Shown here one piece after another: positions 47,989 through 59,900 of a DNA stretch of 64,000 nt (position 1 is its first letter; every line of letters begins with the position of its first letter). Both the position numbers and the translations under genes were made by a program. The notes below the pieces were generated by a model. The model was not told where the DNA came from. It did not search any database and saw only the letters and a list, made by a program, of their open reading frames with translations. The stretch is from Callorhinus ursinus (taxonomy: Eukaryota; Chordata; Mammalia; Carnivora; Otariidae). Location: NCBI RefSeq assembly GCF_003265705.1, contig NW_020313045.1, forward strand, positions 2,284,818 through 2,348,817. The letters are read 5' to 3'.

Positions 47989-50900
47989 ATGGCACTAAAT
48001 TCATACCTTTCACTAGTTACCCTGAATGTAAATGGGCTCAATGCCCCAATCAAAAGACACAGGCTATCAGATTGGATTAAAAAACAAGACCCATCAATAT
48101 GCTGTCTGCAAGAGACTCATTTTAGACCCAAAGACACACCCAGATTGAAAGTGAGGGGTTGGAAAACCATTTACCATGCTAATGGACACCAAAAGAAAGC
48201 TGGGGTGGCAATCCTTATATCAGACAAACTAGATTTTAAAACAAAGACTGTAATAAGAGATGAGGAAGGACACTATATCCTACTTAAAGGGTCTATCCAA
48301 CAAGAAGATCTAACAATTGTAAATATCTATGCCCCGAACATGGGAGCAGCCAATTATATAAGGCAATTAATAACAAAAGCAAAGAAACACATTGACAACA
48401 ATACAATAATAGTGGGGGACTTTAACACCCCCCTGACTGAAATGGACAGATCATCTAAGCAAAAGATCAACATGGAAATAAAGACTTTAAATGACACACT
48501 GGACCAAATGGACTTCACAGACATATTCAGAACATTCCATCCCAAAGCAACGGAATACACATTCTTCTCTAGTGCCCATGGAACATTCTCCAGAATTGAT
48601 CACATCCTAGGTCACAAATCAGGTCTCAATCGGTACCAAAAGATTGGGATCATTCCCTGCATATTTTCAGACCACAATGCTTTGAAACTAGAACTCAACC
48701 ACAAGAGGAAAGTCGGAAAGAACTCAAATACATGGAGGCTAAAGAGCATCCTACTACAGAATGAATGGGTCAACCAAGAAATTAAAGAAGAATTAAAAAA
48801 ATTCATGGAAACCAATGAAAATGAAAACACAACTGTTCAAAATCTTTGGGATACAGCAAAGGCAGTCCTGAGAGGAAAGTATATAGCAATACAAGCCTTT
48901 CTAAAGAAACAAGAAAGGTCTCAAATACACAACCTAACCCTACACCTAAAGGAGCTGGAGAAAGAACAGCAAATAAAGCCTAAACCCAGCAGGAGAAGAG
49001 AAATCATAAAGATCAGAGCAGAAATCAATGAACTAGAAACCAAAAGAACAGTAGAACAGATCAACGAAACTAGGAGCTGGTTCTTTGAAAGAATTAACAA
49101 GATTGATAAACCCCTGGCCAGACTGATCAAAAAGAAAAGAGAAATGACCCAAATCAACAAAATCATGAATGAAAGAGGAGAGATCACAACCAACACCAAA
49201 GAAATACAAACAATTATAAGAACATATTATGAGCAACTCTATGCCAGCAAATTAGATAACCTGGAAGAAATGGGTGCATTCCTAGAGATGTATCAACTAC
49301 CAAAATTGAACCAGGAAGAAATAGAAAACCTGAACAGACCTATAACCACTAAGGAAATTGAAACAGTCATCAAAAATCTCCGAAGAAACAAAAGCCCAGG
49401 GCCAGATGGCTTCCCAGGGGAATTCTATCAGACATTTCAAGAAGAATTAATACCTATTCTCCTGAAACTGTTCCAAAAAAATAGAAATGGAAGGGAAACT
49501 TCCAAACTCATTTTATGAGGCCAGCATTACCTTGATCCCAAAACCAGACAGAGACCCCATCAAAAAAGAGAATTACAGACCAATATCCTTGATGAACATG
49601 GATGCAAAAATTCTCACCAAAATACTAGCCAATAGGATCCAACAGTACATTAAAAGGATTATTCACCATGACCAAGTGGGATTTATTCCTGGGCTGCAAG
49701 GCTGGTTCAACATCCGCAAATCAATCAACGTGATACAATACATTAACAAAAGAAAGAACAAGAATCATATGATCCTCTCAATAGATGCAGAAAAAGCATT
49801 TGACAAAGTACAACATCCTTTCTTGATCAAAACTCTTCAGAGTATAGGGATAGAGGGTACATACCTCAATATCATAAAAGCCATCTATGAAAAACCTACA
49901 GCGAGTATCATTCTCAATGGGGAAAGGCTGAGAGCCTTTCCCCTAAGGTCAGGAACGCGGCAGGGATGTCCACTCTCACCACTGCTATTCAACATAGTAT
50001 TAGAAGTCCTAGCCACAGCAATCAGACAACAAAAAGAAATCAAAGGCATCCAAATTGGCAAAGAGGAAGTCAAACTCACTCTTTGCAGATGATATGATAC
50101 TGTACGTGGAAAACCCAAAAGACTCCACCCCAAAACTGCTAGAACTCATACAGGAATTCAGTAAAGTAGCAGGATATAAAATCAATGCACAGAAATCAGT
50201 GGCATTCCTATACACCAACAACAAGACAGAAGAGAGACAAATCAAGGAGTCTATCCCATTTACAATTGCACCCAAAACCATTAGATACCTAGGAATAAAT
50301 CTAACCAAAGAGGCAAAGGATCTGTACTCAGAAAACTATAAAATACTCATGAAAGAAATTGAAGAAGACACAAAGAAATGGAAAAACGTTCCATGCTCAT
50401 GGATTGGGAGAATCAACATTGTGAAGATGTCAATGCTACCTAGAGCAATCTACACATTCAATGCAATCCCCATCAAAATACCATCCACTTTTTTCAAAGA
50501 AATGGAACAAATAATCCTAAAATTTGTATGGAACCAGAAGAGACCCCGAATAGCCAGAGGAATACTGAAAAAGAAAAGCAAAGCTGGCGGCATCACAATT
50601 CCGGACTTCCAGCTCTATTACAAAGCTGTCATCATCAAGACAGTATGGTACTGGCACAAAAACAGACGCATAGATCAATGGAACAGAATCGAGAGCCCAG
50701 AAATGGACCCTCAACTCTATGGTCAACTTATTTTTGACAAAGCAGGAAAGAATGTCCAATGGCAAAAAGACAGTCTCTTCAACAAATGGTGTTGGGAAAA
50801 TTGGACAGCCACATGCAGAAGAATGAAACTGGACCATTTCCTTACACCTCACACAAAAATAGACTCCAAATGGTTGAAAGACCTAAACGTGAGACAGGAG

Positions 50901-51803
50901 TCCATCCAAATCCTCAAGGAGAACACAGGTAGCAACCTTTTCGACCTTAGCCGCAGCAACTTCTTCCTAGAAACATCGCCAAAGGCACGGGAAGCCCGGG
51001 CAAAAATGAACTATTGGGATTTCATCAAGATAAAAAGCTTTTGCACAGCAAAAGAAACAGTCCACAAAACCAAAAGACAACCAACAGAATGGGAGAAAAT
51101 ATTTGCAAACGACATATCAGATAAAGGGCTAGTATCCAAAATCTATAAAGAACTTATCAAACTCAACACCCAAAGAACAAATAATCCAATCAAGAAATGG
51201 GCAGAAGACATGAACAGACATTTCTCCAAAGAAGACATCCAAATGGCCAACAGGCACATGAAAAAGTGCTCAACATCACTCGGCATCAGGGAAATCCAAA
51301 TCAAAACCTCAATGAGATACCACCTCACACCCGTCAGAATGGCTAAAATTAACAAGTCAGGGAACGACAGATGTTGGCGGGGATGTGGAGAAAGGGGAAC
51401 CCTCCTACACTGTTGGTGGGAATGCAAGCTGGTGCAACCCCTCTGGAAAACAGTATGGAGGTTCCTCAAACAGTTGAAATTAGAGCTACCGTTCGATCCA
51501 GCAATTGCACTACTGGGTATTTACCACAAAGATACAAATGTAGGGACCCGAAGGGGTACATGTACCCCAATGTTTATAGCAGCAATGTCCACAATAGCCA
51601 AACTGTGGAAAGAGCCAAGATGCCCATCGACAGATGAATGGATAAAGAAGATGTGGTATATATACACAATGGAATATTATGCAGCCATCAAAAGGAATGA
51701 GATCTTGCCATTTGCAACGACGTGGATGGAACTGGAGGGTGTTATGCTGAGTGAAATAAGTCAATCAGAGAAAGACATGTATCACATGACCTCACTGATA
51801 TGA
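47989..51803 (+). pseudogene. L1 ORF2 (endonuclease/reverse transcriptase), two frameshifts
   Basis: Almost full length (about 1,271 codons' worth) but split into three frames. Segment 1 (47989-49518) holds the APE-like endonuclease with its catalytic motifs present: [30 protein letters not shown] and SDHNALKLE. It then shifts at a 7-A run (49475-49481). Segment 2 (readable to 50092) carries the early RT blocks ([23 protein letters not shown]) and ends at a second indel around 50074-50082, consistent with loss of two bases. Segment 3 (to the stop at 51803) begins with the catalytic FADD motif and runs through the thumb and the C-terminal Cys-rich motif (CWRGCGERG...HCWWEC). As encoded, no functional RT is made; an endonuclease fragment is possible. 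No other stops were seen. Confidence 0.92.
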
Positions 51804-52260
51804 GGAATTCTTAATCTCAGGAAACAAACTGAGTGTTACTGGAGTGGTTGGGGGTGGGAGGGATGGGATGGCTGGGTGATAGACATTGGGGAGGGTATGT
51901 GCTACGGTGAGCGCTGTGAATTGTGCAAGACTGTTGAATCACAGATCTGTACTTCTGAAACAAATAACGCAACATATTTTAAGAAAAAAGGAAAAGAAGA
52001 AGATAACAGGAGAGGAAGAAAAGGGGAGTATGTCAGAGGGGGAGACGAACCATGAGAGATGATGGACTCTGAAAAACAAACTGAGGGTTCTAGAGGGTAG
52101 GGGGGTGGGGGGATGGGTCAGCCTGGTGATGGGTATTAAAGAGGGCACGTTCTGCATGGAGCACTGGGTGTTATGAACAAACAATCAATCATGGAACACT
52201 GCATCAAAAACTAATGATGTAATATATGGTGATTAACATAACAATAAAAAAAATTTGGGA
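51804..52260 (+). other. L1 3' UTR with two G-rich modules and poly(A) signal
   Basis: After the ORF2 stop, two related G-rich modules (about 51821-51920 and 52074-52175) each begin AAACAAACTGAG and contain runs such as TGGGGGTGGGAGGGATGGG and GGGGGGTGGGGGGATGGG, able to form G-quadruplexes. AATAAA is at 52243-52248. G-rich tracts are typical of mammalian L1 3' UTRs. Confidence 0.8.
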
Positions 52261-52282
52261 AAAAAAAAAAAAGGAAGAGGCA

Positions 52283-52488
52283 GGGGTGCCTGGGTGGCAC
52301 AGTCAGTTAAGCATCCATCTCTTGGTTTGGCTCAGGTTGTGACCCCAGGGTCCTGGGGTCAAGCTCTGCATCGGGCTCCCTGCTTGGTGGGAAGCCTGCC
52401 TCTCCCTCTCCCACTCCCCCTGCTTGTGTTCCCTCTCTCGCTGTGTCTCTCTCTATCAAATAAATAAATAAAATCTTTAAAAAATTTT
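52283..52488 (+). mobile_element. Can-SINE abutting the full-length L1 tail
   Basis: Head GGGGTGCCTGGGTGGCACAG, full CT body and an AATAAATAAATAAAATC tail ending at the older L1's right arm. No target duplication was recognised. It sits between the L1 A tract and the old-L1 junction. Confidence 0.9.
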
Positions 52489-54180
52489 TCCAATGGCTTT
52501 TTTCACAACAATAAAAAATACCCTAAACTTATATGAACCACAAAAGACCCCAAAACAGCCAAAGCAATCCTGAGAAAGAACAAAGTTGGGGGCTTCACAT
52601 TTCCTGATTTCAAACTATACTACAATGCTATAGTAATAAAAACCCTATGTTATTGGCATCAAAACAGACACGGAGAGCACTGGAATAGAATCAACAGCCC
52701 ACAAACAAACTCTCTGTGTGCTCAATTAACATTTGACAAAATAGCCAAGAATACTCAATGGGGAAAGAATAGTTACTTCAATTAATGACACTGGGAAAAC
52801 TGGATAATCACATGCAGAGAATGGAACTGGACCCCTACCTTACACAAGTCACAAAAATTAACTCAAAATGGATTAAAGACTTAAACATAAGACCTGAACT
52901 CATAAAGCTCCTAGAGGAAAAATTAGGGAAAAAGCTCCTTGACATTGGTCTTCACAATTATTTTGGGGGTATGACAAGAAAAGCACAGGCGACAAAAGCA
53001 AAAATACATGAGTGGGACTATATGGAACTAAAAAGCTTCTGCACAGCAAAAGAAACAACGAAAAAATAAAAAGTCAACTTATGGAATGGGATAAAATATT
53101 TGCAAACCATCTCTTTGATAAGGAGCTATTATCCAACATATATAAGGTACTCATACAACTCAGCAGCAAAATAAAAAAAAAAAAATCTGATTTTAAGAAG
53201 GGCAGAGAACCTAAATAGACATTTTTCCAAGGAAGACATGCAAATGGCCAGGTGGAACATAAAAAGGATGCTCAACATCACTAATCATCAGGAAAATGCA
53301 AATCAAATCCACAATGAGGTATTACCTCACACCTGTTAGAATGGGTATTATCAAAAAGAGAAGACACAACAAGTCTTGGTGAGAAAAGGGAATCCAAACC
53401 CTTATGCACTGTTGGCAGGAATGTACAGACACTATAGATTACAATATGGACGTTCCTCAAAAAATTAAAAATAGAACTACCATATGCCATAGCAATCCCA
53501 CTTCTAGGTACATGTCAAAAAACAAAAACAAAACCAAAACCAAAAAAAATAAAACCAGGATCTTAAAGAGGTATCCACACTTCCATGTTCACTGCAACAT
53601 TATTCACAATAACCAAGATATGGAAACACCCTAGGTGTCCATCTATGGATGAATGGATAAAGATGACATATCTACATAATAAAATATTATCCAGCTATGA
53701 TAAAGAAGGAAATCCTGCCACTTGGGATAATATGGATAAACCTTAAGGGCCTTATGCTAAGTCAGAAAGATAGAAGACAAATACTGCATGATCTCACTTA
53801 TGTGTGGAATCTAAAAAAGCCAAACTATAAAACAGAAAGCAGAATGGTGACTGCCAGAGGCTGGGGGGAGGGGGAGGAGGGATGTGGAGATGTTGGCCAA
53901 AGGGTAGGATGAGTAAGTTCTAGGGATCTAATGTACAGCATGACGACTACAGTTAACAATACTGAAAGTTGCTAAAGGAGCAGATCTTAAATGATCTCAC
54001 CAAAAGAAAAAGAAAAGAAAAGAAAAGAAAAAGTAATTATGTGAGATGATGGAGGTTTTAATTAACCCTATTGTGGTAATCATTTTGCAATACTTACATA
54101 TATCAAATCATCACATTTTACCACTTAAACTTACACAATGTTATATGTCAATTATACCTCAGTAAAGCTGGGGGTGGTGG
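52489..54180 (+). mobile_element. Older L1, right arm (ORF2 C-terminus and 3' UTR)
   Basis: This resumes the same degenerate L1 after the young insertion: ORF2 C-terminal half (a readable piece at 52785-53069 has TKINSKWIKDLNIRPE and KSFCTAKET) followed by an old 3' UTR with the CTGCCAGAGGCTGGGGG stretch near 53850. An (AAAGA)n run is at 54003-54034. Compared with the intact L1, about 700 bases of ORF2 that should join the left arm to this arm are missing. Confidence 0.78.
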
Positions 54181-57020
54181 TGGTGTATGGTGCTATAACA
54201 AAATGAAATTAAATATCAATAACAGAAATAGATCTAGAAAATCCCTAAATATTTGGAAACCAAATAACCCACTTCTAGATAATCCATGGGTCAAAAAAGA
54301 AGCCAAACAAGAAACTAGAAACTATTTTAAATTGAATGAAAATGAAAAAAAAAATTTCAAAAATTTCTGGGATATAGCTCTATCTACAAGCCCATATTAA
54401 GAAAAGAAAAATGGCTTCAAATCAATGACCTCAGCTTCCACCTGGAAAAAACAGAAAAAGAGGAGCAAATGAAACCGGAAGTAAGCAGAGGAAAGAAAAT
54501 TATAAAACACCAGAGTAGAAATCAATGACACAGAAAACAGAGAAGTAAAGAAAATCAAAGAAACCAGAAGCTAGTTCTTTGAGAAAAGAAAATTTAAAAC
54601 CTCCGGCTATACTGTAAGGAAAAACACTGAAGTCTCAACATTCCAATTACAAGGTAAATAAGGAGGTATTATGAACTTGAGTGAATAAATTCCAGAACTT
54701 GGACAAAATGGAAAAACTCCCTGAAAGACACAGATCACCAGGGTTCTCTCAAGAAGAAGATAACCTGAATAGCCCCATAGCTAATGAAATTGAATTTGTA
54801 TTTTTAAAACTTCCCACAAAAAAAAACTCTAACCTCAGAACCTTCACTGTCGGATTCTATTAAGCAGTTCATAAAATATCAATTCTATACAAACTCATCC
54901 AAAAAATTAATGAAATTCCCAAAACCAAGAATTATTACAATAAAATTACAGGCTAATATTTCTCAGGAATATGAATATGCAAATTATTGACAAAATAGCA
55001 AACCGAATCTGACAACACCTAAAAAAATAATACATCATCATGCATTATTCCACAAATGCCAGAGGTTTAACATTCTAAAATTGACATAATTCGTATTATG
55101 AATCATCAGCTTTACTGACGACTAATAAAGAAAAACCATATGGTGATATGAATTGATACAGTAAGAAAATTAGATAATACCCAACATCAACCCTGCCAAA
55201 CACACTCAGTAAACGAGGGAACTTCCTCAACCTGAAAAAGGAATCTGTGAAAACCATACAGCTAACGTCATACCTAGCAATGAAAAGACTAAATGACTTC
55301 ACTGTATGATCCGGGAAAAGGCAAGGATGTCTGTTGTCATCCCTCTATTCAAGAGTGTACTGAAGGTTCTAGCCAGTGCAGCATATCCAGAAAAAGAAAT
55401 GAAAGGCATCTAGACTAGGAAGAAATAAAGAAAAGGTAAAACTGTCCTTAGTTGCATATAACATAAGCACCTGTATAGAAAATCATACAGGTTCTACTAA
55501 AAAAGCAACTGGAACTAGTAAGTTCGGCAAGGTTGCAGGAGACAACCTACAGGACAAAGTTGCAACCAACTAAATGAAACTAAAATTTTTTAAAATATCA
55601 CTTACAATAACATCAAAAATTAAAAACTACCTAGGGATAAATCTGGCAAAAGGTTTCCCAAACTCACAAAAGAAACAACAACAACAAGACAATGCTAAAA
55701 GAAATTAAAGAATTTCTAAATAAATGTGGAGACATGCTATGTTCATGCTCAGGAGACTCAAAAAAATGTCAAACTGTCCCCAAAATGATGTAATCCCAAT
55801 CCAAGATCCCTGTAGGCTTTTTCTGTAAAAATTAACACAATTAAAATTTATATGGAAAGGCAAAGACCTAAAGTGGCAAACAACTTTACAAAAGAAGAAT
55901 AAAGTTGAAGGACTTCACTCTACCTCCCAAGACTTATATAAAACTACAGAAATCAAGGCATTGTGGTACTGGCATAAAGTAGACAAACAGATAAATGGAA
56001 CAAAACAGAATCCCAAAGTAGACACACCTGTTTGTGGTCAATGGATTCTGAGAAAGATTCAAAGTTAATTCAGTGGAATTAGAAAAAAATCCTTCCAACA
56101 AATAATTCTTGAAGCATTAGATACCCATATTAAAACAAATGAATAAGAACTTTAATCCACCTCTTCTATCATATATAGAAATTAACTCTAAATATGAATA
56201 TAAAACCCAACTATAAAAATAAAGATAAAACTTAAACTATAACACTAGTAGAAGAAAACATAAATTCTTTAAGTCTTTAGGTTAGGGAAGGCAGTTTTCT
56301 TAAACATGAAACCAAAAGCACAATCCATAAAAGGAAAAAAAAATTATAAACTTCATCAAGAATTTCTACTCTTAAAACCCTCAAAGCTAGAACTCTAATA
56401 CACTGCTCTCATGAAAATAAAATGGTCCAATCAGTCTGGAAGCCAATCTGCCAATTTCTGAAAAAGTTAGATCCACACCTACAACATGATGGCACATGTA
56501 CATAAATGTTCAAAGCAGCTTTACCTGTAATTGCCAATAATTGGAAATAACCCAAATGTCCACCAACAAGTGAACAAATAAAGAAACTGGAGTATAATGA
56601 AAAAAAGAAAAAGAAATTGTGGTGTATCGATACAAAAATCACTACTCAGCAATAAAAAAGAATGAATCACCGATACACACAACAACATGGATGAATCTGA
56701 AAACCACTATGCTGAGTGAAAGAAGCCAGGCCAAAACAAAGGGTAGTGTACTGGAGGAGTCCATTCATGTAAAATTCTAGAAAATGAAAATTATTCGATA
56801 GTGACAAAGAGCAGATGAGTGGTTGACTGGGGCCAGGGCTGGAGGGAAGTATCGCTGAGAGGTACAAAGAAACTATGGGGGGTAATGAGTAATACTCAGC
56901 AAGTCTATACATATGTCAAAACTTACCAAGTCATGTCATTTAAATACATGCAGTTTTTTGTATGTCAGTTATACCTCAATAAACTGCTTTTGAAAAAAGA
57001 GAGGAGGGAAAGTGAGGATT
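54181..57020 (+). mobile_element. Old 5'-truncated L1
   Basis: A second degenerate L1 in the same orientation begins in the ORF2 endonuclease region (near ..CCCTAAATATTTGGAAACC) and runs through RT and C-terminal remnants to a 3' end near 57000 (ACCTCAATAAACTGC). It has many stops, and no intact frame exceeds about 80 codons. Confidence 0.75.
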
Positions 57021-57039
57021 ACTGAAATACGGCGTTATC

Positions 57040-58150
57040 TTTCCTGCAAAACTGGACCTGTTGTCATTTGGGGCATAAGACTCTTGGTTACTCTTCAGTT
57101 TCTTTCACCACTTCAGTCAAACTTCCTACTACTTCTTGAGGCAATTTAAGTAATGCACATTTTTCAAGATATGTATCCATTTCATCTAAGTTAGCTCTCA
57201 AATGTATCATATTTTTTATCACTCTTAGAAATCAGGAATACCAGTTGTGTACCCTCTTTTGAGTCCCTGATACCAGATCACACAGGATTTGCTTCTTTCT
57301 CACATTCTCATTATTGTTCTCCAGAGTTTTAGTTTTGTATTTATTTTAAAACAGAAAAGTAGTATTTTAAACCAATAATTAAGTGAATTGCCATCCATTT
57401 CTATGGTAACCCTGTTTCCGTATTAAAAACTTTCCTTCTGGATTCACTTTTGTTCTTACTAAACTGTAACAGTTCTAGTGAGAATCCATGGATGATAACT
57501 CTCCTCTCATCCTTTTTTATGACTGAAAATACCTACATTTTTTCATCAGTTTTTAAAACTGAAATTAATTATAATCTTCCCTTAGCACTTTGAAGATTTT
57601 TTTTCTCCTATCTTCCAGCATCTGTTGCTAATAAGACTCTTTTGTAAATAATCTGCATTTGGGGAGAGGGGCAAATCTCCAGGATTTTTTTGTATTCTAG
57701 AGTTTCAAAATGATGGTCCGGCTCAAAGTATCTGAAGACTCATATCTTTCATTGTCTTTCATTATATAAGGAAAATTCTCAACTCCTAGCTCTTCACATT
57801 TTGCTTCTCCATCATGACTTTCATTGTCTTTTTCTGGAACTCCTGAGAGACATATGTTGGAAGCTCTCCATAGATCCTGCAAGTCTGCTATGTGTGTGTT
57901 CTCATTCTCTTGTTCTCCGTCTCTCTCTTTCGTTCTCTCTCTCTCTTCCTTTCTTAATCTTTTGTCTCTTCTGGGTGAATTCCTTAGTGCTCTCCTCAAA
58001 TTCACCAATTCTCATTTTAATTCTATCTAAAGTTCACCCTATCTATTGAGTTTATTATTTCTATGACATTACTTTTCATTTCCAAAATTTAGAACTGGCT
58101 CTTTTTCATATATAGCTGTTCCTGTTCCATTTATGCATATTTGCAGCCTT
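57040..58150 (-). mobile_element. Old L1M ORF1 remnant, sense to FTO
   Basis: On the minus strand, 57697-58008 still reads as a degenerate L1M ORF1p piece with LQDLWRASNICLSGVPEKDNES and VENFPYIMKD, typical of the 'N.I..GVPE....' section of L1 ORF1. Surrounding sequence fits the same element, but its boundaries are uncertain. Confidence 0.62.
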
Positions 58151-58240
58151 TTTAAATTTTCCTTTTTATTAATGTGATGCATCTATTTATCCCTTTGAAT
58201 TTCCTGAACATCTGAACATGCTTATTTTGGTTTGACTTTT

Positions 58241-58360
58241 TTTTTCTTTCCTTTTTTTTTTTTTTAGTGAGCATATCTGTGCCCAGTGTGGGACTTGAAC
58301 TCAGGACCTCAAGATCAAAAGTCGCATACTATACTGACTGAGCCAGCCAGGCACTCCGGG
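58241..58360 (-). mobile_element. Short Can-SINE, sense to FTO
   Basis: T-rich start then a diverged tRNA-like body ending CTGAGCCAGCCAGGCACTCC. No CT body. Target duplication TTTGACTTTT at 58231-58240 and 58362-58371. Confidence 0.87.
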
Positions 58361-58757
58361 CTTTGACTTTTCTATAAAGTTAATCTCATCTGGAATAATT
58401 ATTTGTTCTCATTGTTGAGTGTGTTAGCTATACTTTTTTTCAAATTTTTATTTAAAATCTAGTTAGTTAACATATGGTGTAATACTGTTTTCAGGAGTAG
58501 AATTCAGTGATTCATCACTTACATTAAACATTCAACACGACAAGTGCTTTTGCTTTCTTCAAGTATTTTTTTTTTTTTGTACTTTGTTTTGAAGGCTAAT
58601 TCTGAGTGGATGGCTCTCTTTGTCTTTGCTTTTTTTGTTTCCCTTCCTCTCTCTCTCCATCCGTGCTCACCTTTCCCTCCATAGTGATTCTGTAGTTGCC
58701 TCCACAAGGATCCCAATACTGCCAGTTCAAGGCCAAGTCTCATATCATGGTGGTTTG

Positions 58758-58765
58758 TTGTTTTG

Positions 58766-58796
<31 letters not shown>

Positions 58797-58954
58797 TTAA
58801 TGAGAGATAGAGAGCACGAGAGGGAAGAGGGTCAGAGGCAGAAGCAGACTCCCCGCTGAGCAGGGAGCCCGATGCGGGACTCGATCCCGGGACTCCAGGA
58901 TCATGACCTGAGCCGAAGGCAGTCGCTTAACCAACTGAGCCACCCAGGCGCCCC
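58758..58954 (-). mobile_element. Can-SINE with (TTTTG)n-expanded tail
   Basis: Reverse-complement head (GAGCCACCCAGGCGCCCC) at the right. Its A tail has become a (TTTTG)n array (about 58758-58791 on the plus strand). Target duplication CATGGTGGTTTG at 58746-58757 and 58955-58966. Confidence 0.93.
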
Positions 58955-59399
58955 CATGGTGGTTTGAAGTACCACATTCTCCCCCCCATTACTCCATGAT
59001 CAATCAGACGGATTGAGTTTCTATTCTTAAAGGTTTATCTATCTTCTCCTGCTCCTCAAAACCCATCGCTCCATATAAGCTATTCCCCTGACATGTTGGT
59101 CTTTTTTGAGTTCCCTTTTATGAGAAATACTTCACCTCCACCTCTGGCTTTATGCAGTGAACCTAGTTCTGCCCACCTCAAGAAGTAAACTTTTAGTCCC
59201 CATAACCCCACAGGACCTAAATTCACAACTGCTACTTTTTATTTCCACACCCGAAGCCTTTGCAGGACCATGCCTTCAATCCAGCTTATCCCTTTATGTT
59301 TAGTTCTCTTTCTGGCCCACAACAATATCTTGCCTATAAGCGCACCTATGACTCTTTTTTATCTTTTATTCTTTTAATGTGTTAGCAATCATTGACATG

Positions 59400-59900
59400 T
59401 ATGTGCAGCAGAAGGCATACAGAAGCTATAAACTTACTGCACCATTTGACAAGAAGGCACAGATGATTTCTTTATGATAAAAATTCTTAGCAGGAATTCA
59501 CCAGGTCAAAAGGTATACTCTCTTAAGACTCTTGATTCATATTGTGAAATTGCCCTCCAGGAAAACCGTATCCATTCTACGCCCATTAACAGACAATACC
59601 CATTCCTTCATTTACTCACACATACATCAATTATTATCAAATGTTTCAATCTCTGGCAAGTTGATAAATGAAAAAACAAGTTCACTCTAATTTACATTTC
59701 TTTGATTATCAATCAGGTTGAGTAACTTTTCATATGTCAAGTGCCCCTTGCAGTAGCTCTTTTTGAAATGCCTTTTCATGACTTTTGTTCATTTTTTGCT
59801 GGGGTATTTATCTTTGCCTGTTCCAGATCTAAGAATCTATACTTTGTGTCCATGTAAAGACAATAAATCTGGGCATTATACGAGTTAGTTAGAATTCTCA
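59400..59900 (-). mobile_element. Old L1M 3' fragment
   Basis: Plus-strand text such as TGTGAAATTGCCCTCCAG, TTTACATTTCTTTGATTATCA and TTGAGTAACTTTTCATATGT is the reverse complement of the degenerate ORF2 C-terminus of old L1M elements. It is non-coding here. Confidence 0.6.

Larger units (their letters stand above)
45184..52282 (+). mobile_element. Full-length carnivore L1 retrotransposon
   Basis: This element of about 7.1 kb is antisense to FTO. In order it has a GC/CpG-rich 5' region starting at a G run (45184-46200), a T-rich internal region (46210-46990), ORF1 (47010-47906), an 82-base spacer, a nearly complete ORF2 (47989-51803, two frameshifts), a G-rich 3' UTR with two repeat modules, an AATAAA at 52243 and an A-rich tail. 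The near-open reading frames and retained CpGs show a recent insertion. It interrupts an older L1 whose arms lie on either side. I cannot find a target-site duplication by eye. A Can-SINE sits directly against its tail. Confidence 0.93.

Noticed and set aside
57697..58008. 103-codon minus-strand frame as a host gene
   Set aside because: It matches a decayed L1 ORF1 section and is annotated as such.
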